Shown here: one piece after another, positions 37,382-48,731 of the stretch
Layout: each line of letters opens with the position of its first letter
How positions within the stretch are numbered: the stretch's first letter is position 1
NCBI GenBank assembly: GCA_018818065.1
Contig: JAHISV010000005.1
Coordinates: 1,098,527 to 1,162,526, forward strand
Direction: 5' to 3'
DNA from: Bacteroidota bacterium
Lineage (GTDB): Bacteria; Bacteroidota; Ignavibacteria; Ignavibacteriales; Melioribacteraceae
DNA length: 64,000 bases
Position numbers and translations under genes: made by a program
Notes under the pieces: model-generated
Seen by the model: the letters and a program-made list of their open reading frames with translations, nothing else
What the model was told of the DNA's origin: nothing
The model's database searches: none

Positions 37382-37807
37382 ATGGCTAAGAAAATTAGTG
37401 GCTATATTAAGTTGCAAATTCCTGCTGGACAGGCAAACCCATCACCACCAGTTGGTCCTGCATTGGGTCAAAAAGGTGTTAATATTATGGAATTTTGTAA
37501 ACAGTTTAATGCTAAAACAGCAGAGAAGTCGGGATTAATTATTCCGGTTGTAATCACTGTTTATTCTGATAAATCGTTTACATTTATCACCAAAACTCCT
37601 CCTGCAGCTGTATTACTTAAAAAATTAGCAAAATTGGAAAAAGGTTCTCCGGAATCTAACAAGATCAAAGTTGCTAGCTTAAAAAGAGCACAGTTAACAG
37701 AAATTGCAGAAACAAAAATGCCTGATCTCAATGCCCATGACATTGAACATGCTATTAATATGATAGCAGGTACCGCAAGAAGCATGGGAATAACTATTGA
37801 AGATTAA
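37382..37807 (+). CDS. rplK: 50S ribosomal protein L11
   Basis: 141 residues with the invariant N-terminal [21 protein letters not shown] and C-terminal rRNA-binding domain ([10 protein letters not shown]). L11 forms the GTPase-associated stalk base with L10/L12. It leads the L11-L1-L10-L12 set, 15 nt after nusG. Confidence 0.97.
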   Translation: MAKKISGYIKLQIPAGQANPSPPVGPALGQKGVNIMEFCKQFNAKTAEKSGLIIPVVITVYSDKSFTFITKTPPAAVLLKKLAKLEKGSPESNKIKVASLKRAQLTEIAETKMPDLNAHDIEHAINMIAGTARSMGITIED

Positions 37808-37835
37808 TTAAAATTAAATTAGGTGTGGTAGAACC

Positions 37836-38531
37836 ATGAAAGTGTCTAAGAGAGTAAAAGATTTAAGAGAAAAAGTTGATTTATCTAAAGAGTATTCTTT
37901 GGTAGAAGCGGTTCAATTATTAAAAAGCTCCTCTTCTGTTAAGTTTACTGAATCATTAGATTGTGCTATTCGCTTGGGTGTTGATCCGAGACATGCAGAC
38001 CAGATGGTTCGCGGTACAGTATCGTTACCACACGGAACCGGTAAAGAAGTTAGAGTTTTAGTAATTGCTAAAGGAGCTGCTGCCGAAGAGGCGCTTGCTG
38101 CTGGTGCAGATTATGCCGGTTTTGAAGAATATTTGGAGAAAATTAAAGGTGGCTGGGCCGATATAGATGTTATTATCGCTGCTCCTGATACCATGGGCGA
38201 ATTAGGAAAACTGGGTAGAACACTCGGACCTAAAGGTTTAATGCCTAATCCAAAAAGTGGTACCGTTACTAAAGATGTTGCAACCGCGGTTAAAGAAGTG
38301 AAAGCTGGTAAGATTGAATTCCGTGTTGACAAAACCGGTATCGTGCATACTTCTTTAGGTAAGTTAAATTTTGCTGATGATCAGTTAGTTGAAAATGCAA
38401 AAACATTTTTAAATACTATCATAAAAATGAGACCTTCTACAGCAAAAGGTCAATACGTTAAGAGCCTTTATTTATCATCTACCATGGGCCCTGGAATTAA
38501 AATTTCCAGAGATGAAACCCTGGCAGTATAA
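37836..38531 (+). CDS. rplA: 50S ribosomal protein L1
   Basis: 231 residues. Conserved L1 segments: [45 protein letters not shown] and the [11 protein letters not shown]-terminus. It forms the mobile L1 stalk at the E site and in other bacteria represses its own operon by binding the L11 leader; no such leader structure was checked here. Confidence 0.97.
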   Translation: MKVSKRVKDLREKVDLSKEYSLVEAVQLLKSSSSVKFTESLDCAIRLGVDPRHADQMVRGTVSLPHGTGKEVRVLVIAKGAAAEEALAAGADYAGFEEYLEKIKGGWADIDVIIAAPDTMGELGKLGRTLGPKGLMPNPKSGTVTKDVATAVKEVKAGKIEFRVDKTGIVHTSLGKLNFADDQLVENAKTFLNTIIKMRPSTAKGQYVKSLYLSSTMGPGIKISRDETLAV

Positions 38532-38606
38532 AAAAGTTTACGCACTCATATGTAAATAAATGCTTCTTTTTTCATTAGTTGAATTTTTAATTGAACTAGA
38601 GGTAAG

Positions 38607-39128
38607 ATGAATAAGTCAGAAAAAACTGAGTTTGTTTCTCAGATCTCGGGAAAATTGAAAGAATCAACAGCCGTATTTCTTATAGATTATCACGGTGTAA
38701 ATGTTGAGGATATCAATGGCATTCGAGGAAAGTTTAAGGAAGCTGATGTTACCTATAAAGTATACAAGAATACTCTTTTTAAAAGGGCTATGGATGAAGT
38801 TGGCGGTTACGACCAATTCAACCCTTTATTGGAAGGTATGACTGGCTTCATCTTTACAGGTGAAAATTATGTTTCAGCCGCAAAAATTGTTAATGATTTT
38901 TTCAAAGACAAGAAAAAATTTGCCTTAAAAGGTTGTTACATAGAATCAGATTTCTTTGGCTCAGACCAATTAGAGGCAATTGCATCAATGCCAACCAAAG
39001 ACGAAATTATGTCTGGTATTGTACGTGCTGTTGCTGCGCCAGCTACTGGCATAGTTGGAGCTATCAATGCAGTTATGAGAGATATTGTTACTCTCGTTGA
39101 TGAAATATCAAAAAAGAAAGCTGCATAA
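38607..39128 (+). CDS. rplJ: 50S ribosomal protein L10
   Basis: 173 residues. The N-terminal rRNA-binding domain contains FLIDYHGVNVEDINGIRGKF and YKVYKNTLFKRAM; the C-terminal helix that holds L12 dimers follows. It is preceded by a 75-nt gap containing AGTTGAATT/AATTGAACT (one mismatch, ~38577-38597), where L10-type autoregulation could act, though I cannot show it. Confidence 0.96.
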   Translation: MNKSEKTEFVSQISGKLKESTAVFLIDYHGVNVEDINGIRGKFKEADVTYKVYKNTLFKRAMDEVGGYDQFNPLLEGMTGFIFTGENYVSAAKIVNDFFKDKKKFALKGCYIESDFFGSDQLEAIASMPTKDEIMSGIVRAVAAPATGIVGAINAVMRDIVTLVDEISKKKAA

Positions 39129-39173
39129 TTTTAAGAGAATAATTAAGATTAAATAAACATTAGGAGTTACAAA

Positions 39174-39548
39174 ATGTCAAAAGTTCAAGAAATAGTAGAC
39201 AAAATAAAAGAATTAACATTAGTGGAAGCTTCCGAACTTAAAAAAGCTTTAGAAGTTGAATTTGATGTTACTGCTGCTGCCCCTGTTATGATGGGCGGTA
39301 TGATGCCTGCTGCTGCTGCTGCTGCTGCTGAAGAGCAAACTGAATTTGATGTTATGTTAGTTGGTATTGGCGACAAAAAAATCAACGTAATTAAAGTTGT
39401 TCGCGCTCATACAGGCTTAGGTCTTAAAGAAGCGAAAGAATTAGTTGAATCTGCACCTAAAGCTGTTAAAGAGCAAGTAAGTAAAGATGAAGCAGCAAAA
39501 GTAAAAGCAGAATTAGAAGAAGCCGGTGCTACAGTAGAATTAAAGTAG
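39174..39548 (+). CDS. rplL: 50S ribosomal protein L7/L12
   Basis: 124 residues: N-terminal dimerisation domain, an Ala/Met-rich hinge ([13 protein letters not shown]) and the C-terminal factor-binding domain ([20 protein letters not shown]). It recruits translation GTPases such as EF-G and EF-Tu. A 121-nt gap with hairpins separates it from rpoB. Confidence 0.97.
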   Translation: MSKVQEIVDKIKELTLVEASELKKALEVEFDVTAAAPVMMGGMMPAAAAAAAEEQTEFDVMLVGIGDKKINVIKVVRAHTGLGLKEAKELVESAPKAVKEQVSKDEAAKVKAELEEAGATVELK

Positions 39549-39580
39549 TAGGTTACTTCGGAAGATATAAATTTAAAATC

Positions 39581-39647
39581 ACAAAAGTGGTAGGGTGGTG
39601 TAGTCCGCCTTATCACTTTTTGTAATTGTTTTTAGCGGAATTCGCTA
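39581..39647 (+). promoter_or_regulatory. Hairpins between rplL and rpoB
   Basis: A long imperfect hairpin (39581-39598 with 39605-39623, about 18 pairs including G-T pairs and one bulged T, loop TGTAGT) is followed by TTGTTTTT and a second small hairpin TAGCG-GAATT-CGCTA (39633-39647). In E. coli this gap holds an attenuator and an RNase III site that set the L12:RNA polymerase ratio; the structure here fits that role by position. Confidence 0.6.
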
Positions 39648-39669
39648 CAAAATTTAACGGAGGTCAGGG

Positions 39670-42600
39670 TTGAAGGCTCATAAAATCAACAAGAATACTA
39701 ACAGAATAACCTTCTCTGAAATTACATCAGCGATTAAGGTGCCCGATCTACTTAATATACAACTAGAAAGTTTTGAAGAATTTCTTCAGCTTAAAACTCT
39801 TCCTGCTGCAAGGGAAGATAAGGGGTTGCAGGGTGTATTTCTTGCTAACTTCCCAACTTTTGACAATAAGGAATTCTACAGACTAGATTTTGTGAATTAT
39901 GAAATAGAACAAGCTCGCTTTTCTATTGCAGAATGTGTTGAAAGAGGTTTAACATATGCAGCACCTCTTAAAGCAAAATTGAGACTTTCTACACGAGACG
40001 ATGAAACAGAAGAATACGTAAATTCAGTTGAGCAAGAAGTTTACTTAGGTAATTTACCATTTATGACAGACCGTGGTACATTTGTTATTAATGGCGCTGA
40101 AAGAGTAATTGTTAGTCAGTTACACAGATCTCCGGGTGTAGCCTTCGCGCAAACTGTGCATCCTAATGGTACTCCTATTTACTCTGCCCGAATTATTCCC
40201 TTTAGAGGATCCTGGGTAGAATTTGCTACGGATATTAATCACATTCTATATATATATATTGATAGAAGGAAAAAATTTCCTTCTACAACTCTGCTTCGTG
40301 CTTTAGGGTTTGAAACTGATGAAGAGATTTTAAGATTATTCAGCCTGGTTGAAGAAGTTGAAATTAAAAAACTTTCTGTAGATCACGTAGGAAGAGTAGC
40401 TGCAGATGACATTATTGACATGGCTACAGGTGAAATATTTACGGCTAAAGATGATGAGCTTACCGAAGAGGCAATTGAAAATATTCAGTCCTCTTCAATA
40501 TCTATTGTTAAACTTATCAGTAGTGATACCAGTCCTGATCAGGATTTAGTTATTAATACTCTTAGAAAAGATACAGCAAAAACAAGAGAAGAAGCCCTTT
40601 TTGCTATCTATAGACAATTAAGATCCGGTGAAGCTCCGGATGTTGATACTGCAAGTGCATTATTAGAAAAACTCTTTTTTAATGACAAGCGTTATGATCT
40701 TGGCGAAGTTGGTCGTTTCAGAATGAATGACAAACTTAACCTCGATATACCAATGGATGTTCGAGTTCTGACCAAAGAAGACATTATTGTAATTATGAAA
40801 AATATCATCAAATTGAAAAACGGCAATGTTAACGTTGATGATATTGATCACTTGGGAAACAGGCGTATTAGAACAATTGGCGAACAATTAATGCAGCAGT
40901 ACAATGTTGGTCTTGCAAGAATGTCACGTACAATTCGCGAAAGAATGAATATGCGGGATCATGAAAATATGCAGCCTCAGGATCTGGTAAACGCCCGTAC
41001 TATAAGTAGTGTAATTAATGCGTTCTTTGGTACTAACCAATTATCTCAGTTCATGGATCAAACAAATCCATTGTCAGAGTTAACACATAAAAGAAGAGTA
41101 TCTGCCTTAGGACCTGGTGGTCTTACTCGTGAGCGTGCTGGTTTTGAAGTTCGAGATGTGCACCATTCACATTATGGTCGTCTTTGCCCAATTGAAACTC
41201 CGGAAGGTCCAAATATTGGTCTTATTTCATCTCTTACCATTTATTCAAGAGTGAATAGTTATGGCTTCCTCGAAACTCCTTATAGAAAAGTTAAAAAAGG
41301 TAAAGTTTCTAACTCAGTAGATTATCTAAGTGCAGATCAGGAAGATGAATTTACAATAGCTCAGGCAAATGCCCCAATCGATGATCAGGGTAATTACGTA
41401 TTAGATAGAGTAAAGTGCCGTAACAAAGGTGAATTTCCAGTTGTGGCTCCAGAAAACATTCAATACATGGATGTTGCTCCTGCCCAAATAGTTAGTGCGG
41501 CGGCTGCTCTTATACCATTTCTTGAGCATGATGATGCAAACCGTGCTTTGATGGGTTCAAACATGCAGCGTCAGGCGGTTCCGCTATTAGTGCCTCAAGC
41601 TCCTATCGTTGGTACAGGTATGGAAGCAAAAATTGCTATCGATTCTCGTTCAGTAAAAATTGCTAAAGATAACGGCATTGTTGAATATTCTGATGCCAAG
41701 AGAATTGTTGTTAAATATGATGTTAATCCGGATGATCCTGAAATACTAGTGGGATTTGATGATGAACGAAGAGAAGAATTTATTCTCACTAAATTTTCTG
41801 GTACTAACCAGGAAACCTGCTTTAATCAAAAACCAATCGTTAAAAGCGGGCAGAAGGTTAAAAAAGGTCAAGTTCTTGCAGATGGTCCTGCTATTGATCA
41901 TGGAGAGTTGGCTCTGGGGAAAAATGTTTCTGTAGCATTTATGCCATGGAGAGGTTACAACTTTGAGGATGCTATTATTCTAAGTGAAAAAATGGTTTCT
42001 GATGATGTCTTCACTTCTATACATATTGAAGAATTTGAATTACAAGTTAGAGAAACAAAACGTGGTGAAGAAGAACTTACACGTGATATTCCAAATGTAA
42101 GTGAAGAAGCCACTAAAAACCTTGATGAAACCGGTATTGTTCGTGAAGGTGCTGAAGTAAAAGAAGGTGATATTCTCATTGGTAAAATTACACCTAAGGG
42201 TGAAACTGATCCTACTCCTGAAGAAAAATTACTTAAAGCAATATTTGGTGATAAGGCTGGTGATGTTAAAGATGCATCATTAAAAGCACCTCCAGGATTG
42301 AAAGGCACTGTTATTAAAACAAGATTATTCAGCAGAAAACGTAAAGATGCGGATTCTAAAAAGGTTGAGAAAAAGCAAATTGAAAACCTTGATAAAAATT
42401 ACAGAAATAAAAAAGATAAACACTATGCTAAAATGGTTGATAAACTTACACGCATAGGTTTAGCAAAAACAAGCACTGGAATAAGAGACCTTGACGGAAC
42501 AGTAGTGCTTAGGAGTAATACCGTAATTAAGGAAAACACATTTGCCTTAATAGATGATGTTACAAAACTTGATTATACTATGGATTGGTATAGCCAAGCG

Positions 42601-43446
42601 GATACAAATGATTTAGTAAAACGATTATTCTTCAATTATTTTACCATACTTTCTTCAATTGAAGAAGAATTCAAACGCGAAAAGTTAAAAGTGCAGTCTG
42701 GTGACGAACTTGCACCTGGTATTACTCAACTGGCAAAAGTATATGTTGCTAAAAAACGAAAATTGTCTGTTGGTGATAAAATGGCTGGTCGTCATGGTAA
42801 CAAAGGTGTGGTTGCAAAAATTGTACCTGCAGAAGATATGCCTTACCATGAAGATGGAACACCTGTTGATATTATTCTTAATCCACTTGGTGTGCCTTCT
42901 CGTATGAATCTTGGTCAGTTGTATGAAACAGCCTTAGGCTGGGTTGGAAAAGAGTTAGGACTTAAATTTGAGACACCAATCTTTGATGGTGCAAAATTTA
43001 CTGATGTTGAAGAGTGGATTAAAGAAGCAAACCTTGAAGAAGGTAGCAAGACTACTTTATATGACGGAAGAAGTGGTGAAAAATTCCACCAGAAAGTAAC
43101 TTGCGGATATATATATATGTTAAAACTAGGTCATATGGTAGACGACAAGATTCATGCTCGTTCTATTGGACCATACTCGTTAATTACACAACAACCGTTG
43201 GGTGGTAAAGCTCAATTCGGTGGACAGAGATTCGGTGAAATGGAGGTATGGGCGCTAGAAGGTTATGGCGCGGCTCATATACTTCAGGAAATATTGACAG
43301 TTAAGAGTGATGATGTGTCAGGTAGAGCCAAAACCTATGAAGCAATTGTTAAAGGTGAGAACTTGCAGGAACCTGGTATTCCTGAGGCCTTTAATGTATT
43401 GATTAAAGAGTTACAGGGTCTTGGGCTCAATATTACCATTAACTAG
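39670..43446 (+). CDS. rpoB: RNA polymerase subunit beta
   Basis: 1258 residues, typical for the group. The start is TTG, with a GGAGG at 39659-39663 at good distance. The rifampicin-region sequence (TNQLSQFMDQTNPLSELTHKRRVSALGPGG) and the switch sequence GPNIGLISSLTIYSR are intact, so no rifampicin-resistance change stands out. The C-terminal GRHGNKGVVAKI and EMEVWALEGYGAAHIL segments are also normal. Confidence 0.98.
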   Translation: MKAHKINKNTNRITFSEITSAIKVPDLLNIQLESFEEFLQLKTLPAAREDKGLQGVFLANFPTFDNKEFYRLDFVNYEIEQARFSIAECVERGLTYAAPLKAKLRLSTRDDETEEYVNSVEQEVYLGNLPFMTDRGTFVINGAERVIVSQLHRSPGVAFAQTVHPNGTPIYSARIIPFRGSWVEFATDINHILYIYIDRRKKFPSTTLLRALGFETDEEILRLFSLVEEVEIKKLSVDHVGRVAADDIIDMATGEIFTAKDDELTEEAIENIQSSSISIVKLISSDTSPDQDLVINTLRKDTAKTREEALFAIYRQLRSGEAPDVDTASALLEKLFFNDKRYDLGEVGRFRMNDKLNLDIPMDVRVLTKEDIIVIMKNIIKLKNGNVNVDDIDHLGNRRIRTIGEQLMQQYNVGLARMSRTIRERMNMRDHENMQPQDLVNARTISSVINAFFGTNQLSQFMDQTNPLSELTHKRRVSALGPGGLTRERAGFEVRDVHHSHYGRLCPIETPEGPNIGLISSLTIYSRVNSYGFLETPYRKVKKGKVSNSVDYLSADQEDEFTIAQANAPIDDQGNYVLDRVKCRNKGEFPVVAPENIQYMDVAPAQIVSAAAALIPFLEHDDANRALMGSNMQRQAVPLLVPQAPIVGTGMEAKIAIDSRSVKIAKDNGIVEYSDAKRIVVKYDVNPDDPEILVGFDDERREEFILTKFSGTNQETCFNQKPIVKSGQKVKKGQVLADGPAIDHGELALGKNVSVAFMPWRGYNFEDAIILSEKMVSDDVFTSIHIEEFELQVRETKRGEEELTRDIPNVSEEATKNLDETGIVREGAEVKEGDILIGKITPKGETDPTPEEKLLKAIFGDKAGDVKDASLKAPPGLKGTVIKTRLFSRKRKDADSKKVEKKQIENLDKNYRNKKDKHYAKMVDKLTRIGLAKTSTGIRDLDGTVVLRSNTVIKENTFALIDDVTKLDYTMDWYSQADTNDLVKRLFFNYFTILSSIEEEFKREKLKVQSGDELAPGITQLAKVYVAKKRKLSVGDKMAGRHGNKGVVAKIVPAEDMPYHEDGTPVDIILNPLGVPSRMNLGQLYETALGWVGKELGLKFETPIFDGAKFTDVEEWIKEANLEEGSKTTLYDGRSGEKFHQKVTCGYIYMLKLGHMVDDKIHARSIGPYSLITQQPLGGKAQFGGQRFGEMEVWALEGYGAAHILQEILTVKSDDVSGRAKTYEAIVKGENLQEPGIPEAFNVLIKELQGLGLNITIN

Positions 43447-43473
43447 TCAAATTACAATACGAGGAGAAATTTT

Positions 43474-46400
43474 ATGAAACCTAGAACTCTAGAGCCAAAA
43501 ATAAAAAACATAGAAAAGTTGACCGTAAGTTTGGCTAGTCCTGATGATATATTGTCTAAATCGCATGGCGAGGTTACTAAACCTGAAACTATAAATTACC
43601 GTTCTTTCAGACCAGAAAAAGATGGTCTCTTTTGTGAGAAAATTTTTGGGCCTGTTAAAGATTGGGAATGTGCTTGTGGTAAATATAAAGGCATTCGTTA
43701 TAAAGGCATTGTCTGTGATAGATGTGGTGTTGAAGTTACCTTAAAGAGTGTGCGTCGCGAAAGAATGGGGCATATCACTCTGGCTGTTCCGGTTGTACAT
43801 ATTTGGTTTTTCAAAGCTTTGCCTTCCAAAATTGGAAATATTATTGGGATGACAACCAAGGAACTTGAGAAGGTTATATATTACGAATCATATGTTGTGA
43901 TTAATCCTGGCCCAACTGGTCTTAATAAGAAAGATCTAATTTCCGAGGATCAATATTTTGAAATCATTACTTCATTACCTGCAGATAATGATAACCTGGA
44001 GACTGGTGATCCTAATAAATTTGTCGCTCGTATTGGTGGCGATGCTGTAAAAGAATTATTAAAAGAAACTCAAATTGAATCTACTTTTCTTGAGTTGAAA
44101 GCCAGATTGAAGACTGAAACTTCACAACAAAAAAGATCTGATTTATTGAAGAGACTTCGTGTACTTGAAGCATTTAGGGAAAATGAGTTTAAAGTTCCTA
44201 ATAAACCCGAATGGATGATAGTTAGTGTTGTTCCTGTAATTCCACCTGAGTTAAGACCATTGGTGCCGCTGGAAGGTGGTAGATTTGCAACTAGTGATCT
44301 TAACGATCTTTACAGAAGAGTAATTATTAGAAATAACAGACTAAAAAGGTTGATGGACATAAAGGCGCCAGAGGTTATTCTTCGTAACGAAAAAAGAATG
44401 TTGCAAGAAGCAGTTGATGCATTGTTCGATAATTCGAGAAGAGGCAGTGCCGTAAGAAGTGATGGTAACAGACCACTAAAATCTTTGAGTGACATGCTTA
44501 AAGGTAAACAAGGTCGTTTCCGTCAAAACTTATTAGGAAAGCGTGTTGATTATTCCGGACGTTCTGTTATTGTAGTTGGTCCCGAATTGAAATTACATCA
44601 ATGTGGTTTGCCTAAAGATATGGCAGTTGAGCTATTCAAGCCATTTGTAATCAGAAAACTTATTGACAGGGGATACTATAAAACTGTTAAAAGCGCCAGA
44701 AAAGCTGTTGATAGAAAAGATCCGGTAATTTGGGATATCCTCGAAAAATTGATTGAAGGACATCCGGTTATGTTAAACCGTGCGCCTACCTTGCACAGAC
44801 TTGGTATTCAGGCGTTCCAACCTATTCTTATAGATGGTAAAGCAATTCAGCTTCATCCAATGGTTTGTACTGCGTTTAACGCGGATTTTGATGGTGATCA
44901 AATGGCGGTACACGTTCCTCTCTCCTTCGAAGCGCAACTTGAGGCTGGTCTTCTGATGCTTAGTAGCCATAACATTCTTTCGCCGCAAAATGGTGCTCCA
45001 ATTGTTGTTCCTACTCAGGATATTGTGCTTGGCTGTTATTATTTAACCAAGGTTAAGCCAGGTTCTAAAGGGGAAGGAATGATTTTTAGTAGCTCCGAAG
45101 AAGCTTTGATAGCCTACGATAATAAGGTTACTGAACTTCATACTAAAATAAAAGTAAAAATTAATGGCGAATTTATTGAAACTACTACCGGCAGAGTCAT
45201 CTTTAACAGGATTGTTCCGGAAGAAATGGGGTTCTTTAACGAACTGTTAATCAAAAAAATATTTAGCGGCTTTATTTACAAAATGTTTATGAAGCTTAGC
45301 AACGAAAGAACAGCAAGATTCCTTGATGACCTTAAAGCTTTAGGGTATAGATACGCTACGGCAGGTGGTATATCAATCAGCTTTAGTGATATGATTGTAC
45401 CAGACGAGAAAGCTGGACTAATTAAGGAATCAAACGCTAAAGTCTCTTCTATTTTAAGTGAACATGAGCAGGGACTTATTACTGATGCTGAACGTTATAA
45501 TAAAATTATTGACGTTTGGACTCACACTACAAACAACGTAGCAAAAACATTGATGGACAGGATTAAGACTGATAAAGATGGTTTTAACTCCTTACACATG
45601 ATGGTTGATTCTGGTGCGAGAGGTTCTCAGGAACAGGTTAGGCAGCTTGCTGGTATGCGTGGTTTGATGATGAAACCACAAAAAACACTAAAGGGGTCAT
45701 CAGGCGAAATTATTGAAAACCCAATTGTTGCTAACTTTAAGGAAGGACTGTCTGTACTTGAGTATTTTATTTCTACTCACGGTGCTCGTAAAGGTTTAGC
45801 TGATACAGCTCTAAAAACTGCGGATGCTGGATACTTAACAAGAAGATTATGCGATGTGGCACAAGATGTAATTATTTCTGAAATTGATTGCGGTACTATT
45901 AGAGGTGTTTATATCTCAGCGCTAAAAGATGTTGAGCTTGAACGTGAACCGCTTGCTGAAAGAATTACTGGTCGTGTTGCAAACGAAGATATTTATGATC
46001 CACGTACTGACGAATTAATGCTTGAGGCTGGCGAACTAATAAATGAAGAAACTGCCGAAAGAATTGATGATGCAAATATAGACTCTGTATATATTAGAAC
46101 CGTGCTTACCTGTGAATCGAAAAGAGGTATCTGCGCTAAATGTTACGGAAGAAACCTAACTACCGGACAGCTGGTAGAAATTGGTGAAGCCGTTGGTATC
46201 ATTGCCGCTCAATCAATTGGTGAACCTGGTACACAGCTTACGCTTAGAACTTTCCACTTGGGTGGTACTTCTTCGCGTATTGCTTCTCAATCTCAAGTTG
46301 ATTCAACTATTGCCGGCAAAGTACAATTCGACAGAATTAGCTCTGTTGAAAAGACTGACTTCTTTGGCAAAGTCCAGGTTATTATCGGGCGTCGAGGTTC

Positions 46401-47718
46401 AATTGGCATCTTTGATGGTGATGGACGACAGGTTAAGAAGTTTGATATTCCATACGGTGCGGAACTTGTAGTTAAAGACGGCCAGGAGATTCAAAAAGGT
46501 CAGCCTCTTTATAATCATGATCCTTATAATGCTGTTATTCTATCAGATAAAGGTGGACATATTAGTTTAGTTGACTGTATAGACACAATGACTATCCAGC
46601 AAGTAGCTGATGATCAGACTGGTCACGTTCAAAAAGTAGTTATTGATTCAAAAGATAAAACACTTACACCAAGTATTGTTGTACGTGGAGACGATGGTAC
46701 TGAAAAACTGTATAACTTGCCAACTGGTGCCTATCTATCCGTTGAAGAAAATGAAAAGGTTCCACCAGGAACAATTTTAGCCAAGATTTCAAAATCTGTT
46801 TCAAAATCTCGTGATATTACTGGTGGTCTTCCAAGAGTAACAGAATTATTTGAAGCACGTAGCCCTCATGATCCTGCTGTTGTTTCAGAAATTGAAGGTG
46901 TTGTTAAATTTGGCGCCCGTAAAAAAGGCTCAAGAGAAATAATTGTTGAATCATATGATAAATCTATTCAAAAAGTTTACAATGTTGCCTATGGTAAGCA
47001 TTTACTTGTTCATGAAGACGATGAGATACCTGCCGGTGAAAGAATAACTGACGGACCTGTTAATCCTCATGATATTCTTAAAATTAAAGGTACAAATGCT
47101 GTACAGGAATATCTTGTAAATGAAATTCAGGATGTTTATCGTCTGCAGGGTGTTAAGATTAATGACAAACACATTGAAATTATTGTTCGCCAAATGTTGC
47201 AGAAGCTGAGAGTAATCTCTTCAGGAGACACAAAGTTTATTGAAGAAGATCTTGTACATCGTATTGCGTTTGGAACTGAAAATGAAAGAGTTAAAACTTT
47301 AAGTTATGTCGAAGATCCCGGACAGTCTAAACTTGCGGAAGCAAATCTTATAGTGAAGGCTAAAGGAAGAGAAATTAACTCTGATCTTCAGCGTAAGGAA
47401 AAACAGGAAATGATCTTGAGAGATGCAGAACCTGCAACCTTTGATAATGTTCTTCTTGGCATTACACAGGCGGCTTTATCAACAGAGAGTTGGATTTCAG
47501 CAGCGTCATTCCAGGAAACAACAAAAGTATTAACCAATGCAGCAATTGCAGCTAAGTTTGATACACTGAATGGTTTAAAAGAAAACGTTGTTATGGGTCA
47601 TCTAATACCCGCTGGTACTGGTCTGAAGAAATACAAGAAAATTATTCTTTCTGCAGAAGAGATTGTAAAAGTTGAAGAACAAACTGAAACAGTAGAGGAA
47701 ATAAAAGAAGAATCTTAA
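43474..47718 (+). CDS. rpoC: RNA polymerase subunit beta'
   Basis: 1414 residues. The N-terminal zinc site reads [20 protein letters not shown]; the catalytic Mg motif is [12 protein letters not shown]; a second zinc cluster is [11 protein letters not shown]; trigger-loop and bridge-helix regions follow ([22 protein letters not shown]). It is co-transcribed with rpoB (27-nt gap). A further promoter follows it, ahead of rpsL. Confidence 0.98.
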   Translation: MKPRTLEPKIKNIEKLTVSLASPDDILSKSHGEVTKPETINYRSFRPEKDGLFCEKIFGPVKDWECACGKYKGIRYKGIVCDRCGVEVTLKSVRRERMGHITLAVPVVHIWFFKALPSKIGNIIGMTTKELEKVIYYESYVVINPGPTGLNKKDLISEDQYFEIITSLPADNDNLETGDPNKFVARIGGDAVKELLKETQIESTFLELKARLKTETSQQKRSDLLKRLRVLEAFRENEFKVPNKPEWMIVSVVPVIPPELRPLVPLEGGRFATSDLNDLYRRVIIRNNRLKRLMDIKAPEVILRNEKRMLQEAVDALFDNSRRGSAVRSDGNRPLKSLSDMLKGKQGRFRQNLLGKRVDYSGRSVIVVGPELKLHQCGLPKDMAVELFKPFVIRKLIDRGYYKTVKSARKAVDRKDPVIWDILEKLIEGHPVMLNRAPTLHRLGIQAFQPILIDGKAIQLHPMVCTAFNADFDGDQMAVHVPLSFEAQLEAGLLMLSSHNILSPQNGAPIVVPTQDIVLGCYYLTKVKPGSKGEGMIFSSSEEALIAYDNKVTELHTKIKVKINGEFIETTTGRVIFNRIVPEEMGFFNELLIKKIFSGFIYKMFMKLSNERTARFLDDLKALGYRYATAGGISISFSDMIVPDEKAGLIKESNAKVSSILSEHEQGLITDAERYNKIIDVWTHTTNNVAKTLMDRIKTDKDGFNSLHMMVDSGARGSQEQVRQLAGMRGLMMKPQKTLKGSSGEIIENPIVANFKEGLSVLEYFISTHGARKGLADTALKTADAGYLTRRLCDVAQDVIISEIDCGTIRGVYISALKDVELEREPLAERITGRVANEDIYDPRTDELMLEAGELINEETAERIDDANIDSVYIRTVLTCESKRGICAKCYGRNLTTGQLVEIGEAVGIIAAQSIGEPGTQLTLRTFHLGGTSSRIASQSQVDSTIAGKVQFDRISSVEKTDFFGKVQVIIGRRGSIGIFDGDGRQVKKFDIPYGAELVVKDGQEIQKGQPLYNHDPYNAVILSDKGGHISLVDCIDTMTIQQVADDQTGHVQKVVIDSKDKTLTPSIVVRGDDGTEKLYNLPTGAYLSVEENEKVPPGTILAKISKSVSKSRDITGGLPRVTELFEARSPHDPAVVSEIEGVVKFGARKKGSREIIVESYDKSIQKVYNVAYGKHLLVHEDDEIPAGERITDGPVNPHDILKIKGTNAVQEYLVNEIQDVYRLQGVKINDKHIEIIVRQMLQKLRVISSGDTKFIEEDLVHRIAFGTENERVKTLSYVEDPGQSKLAEANLIVKAKGREINSDLQRKEKQEMILRDAEPATFDNVLLGITQAALSTESWISAASFQETTKVLTNAAIAAKFDTLNGLKENVVMGHLIPAGTGLKKYKKIILSAEEIVKVEEQTETVEEIKEES

Positions 47719-47749
47719 GGTTATTGTAATAAAAACAGACGAAGTATAC

Positions 47750-47778
47750 TTGACAATTAAGATGAAAAACTCTAAATT
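47750..47778 (+). promoter_or_regulatory. Sigma70-like promoter for rpsL-rpsG-fusA-tuf
   Basis: TTGACA (47750-47755), a 17-nt spacer and TAAATT (47773-47778) lie in the 107-nt gap between rpoC and rpsL. The full -35 consensus and ideal spacing make this a credible internal promoter. The ACTCT/AGAGT dyad at 47769-47785 overlaps the -10. Confidence 0.6.
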
Positions 47779-47825
47779 GAGAGTCTGAATTTTTAGTTAG
47801 AACGTAAAATTTTGGAGGAATACAC

Positions 47826-48203
47826 GTGCCGACAATAAATCAGTTGGTTAGAAAAGGTAGAAAAAAGATAGTTTCGAAGAGTAAAGCTCCGGCATTGGAT
47901 ACTTGTCCTCAGAAGAGAGGCGTTTGCACTAGAGTTTATACAACTACTCCAAAAAAACCAAATTCAGCTTTGAGAAAAGTTGCAAGGGTTAGATTGACAA
48001 ATGGAATCGAAGTTACAGCATATATTCCTGGCGAAGGTCATAATTTGCAGGAACACTCTATCGTGTTAATTAGAGGTGGAAGAATTAAAGATATACCTGG
48101 TGTTAGATATCATATCCTAAGAGGCACTTTAGATACAAGTGGTGTTGCGGATAGAAAACAGGGAAGATCAAAATACGGCACTAAAAAACCAAAAGCGAAG
48201 TAG
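47826..48203 (+). CDS. rpsL: 30S ribosomal protein S12
   Basis: 125 residues from a GTG, after a TTTTGGAGGA box. [10 protein letters not shown] and [13 protein letters not shown] retain the lysines whose loss gives streptomycin resistance in other bacteria. S12 lines the decoding centre. First gene of the str-type operon. Confidence 0.97.
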   Translation: MPTINQLVRKGRKKIVSKSKAPALDTCPQKRGVCTRVYTTTPKKPNSALRKVARVRLTNGIEVTAYIPGEGHNLQEHSIVLIRGGRIKDIPGVRYHILRGTLDTSGVADRKQGRSKYGTKKPKAK

Positions 48204-48209
48204 TGAGAC

Positions 48210-48677
48210 ATGAGAAAAAGAAGAGCAGAAAAAAGATTCATTAAACCAGATCCGAGATTCAACGACTTATTAGTTGCGAAGTTTATCAACTATGTTATGT
48301 TGGACGGAAAGAGATCTACAGCAAGAAAATTGATGTATGACAGTTTTGACATTATTGAAAAGAAAACTAGTAAGTCAGCTTTAGAAGTATTTAAAAAAGC
48401 TGTTAGTAATGCTCAACCGTTAGTTGAAGTTAGAAGTCGTAGAGTTGGTGGTGCCACTTACCAGGTTCCAATGGAAGTAAGAGGTGAAAGAAGAATCGCT
48501 TTGGCTCTTAGATGGTTGAAAAATTACGCTCGAGACAGAAAAGATAAAACAATGGCTTCAAGATTGGCTGCTGAGCTTATGGCTGCTGCTAATGGCGAAG
48601 GTGCTTCTGTGAAGAAAAAAGAAGACGTACATAGAATGGCTGAAGCAAATAAAGCTTTTGCTCATTATAAGTGGTAA
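48210..48677 (+). CDS. rpsG: 30S ribosomal protein S7
   Basis: 155 residues: [42 protein letters not shown] and a C-terminal helix ending AFAHYKW. S7 starts assembly of the 30S head. It lies 6 nt after rpsL. A 143-codon open frame on the opposite strand across this gene is an artefact. Confidence 0.97.
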   Translation: MRKRRAEKRFIKPDPRFNDLLVAKFINYVMLDGKRSTARKLMYDSFDIIEKKTSKSALEVFKKAVSNAQPLVEVRSRRVGGATYQVPMEVRGERRIALALRWLKNYARDRKDKTMASRLAAELMAAANGEGASVKKKEDVHRMAEANKAFAHYKW

Positions 48678-48731
48678 TTGTTCTCTCAAATTTTGATATA
48701 AGTTTTTAAGTAGTTTACGAAAGGATGACGC

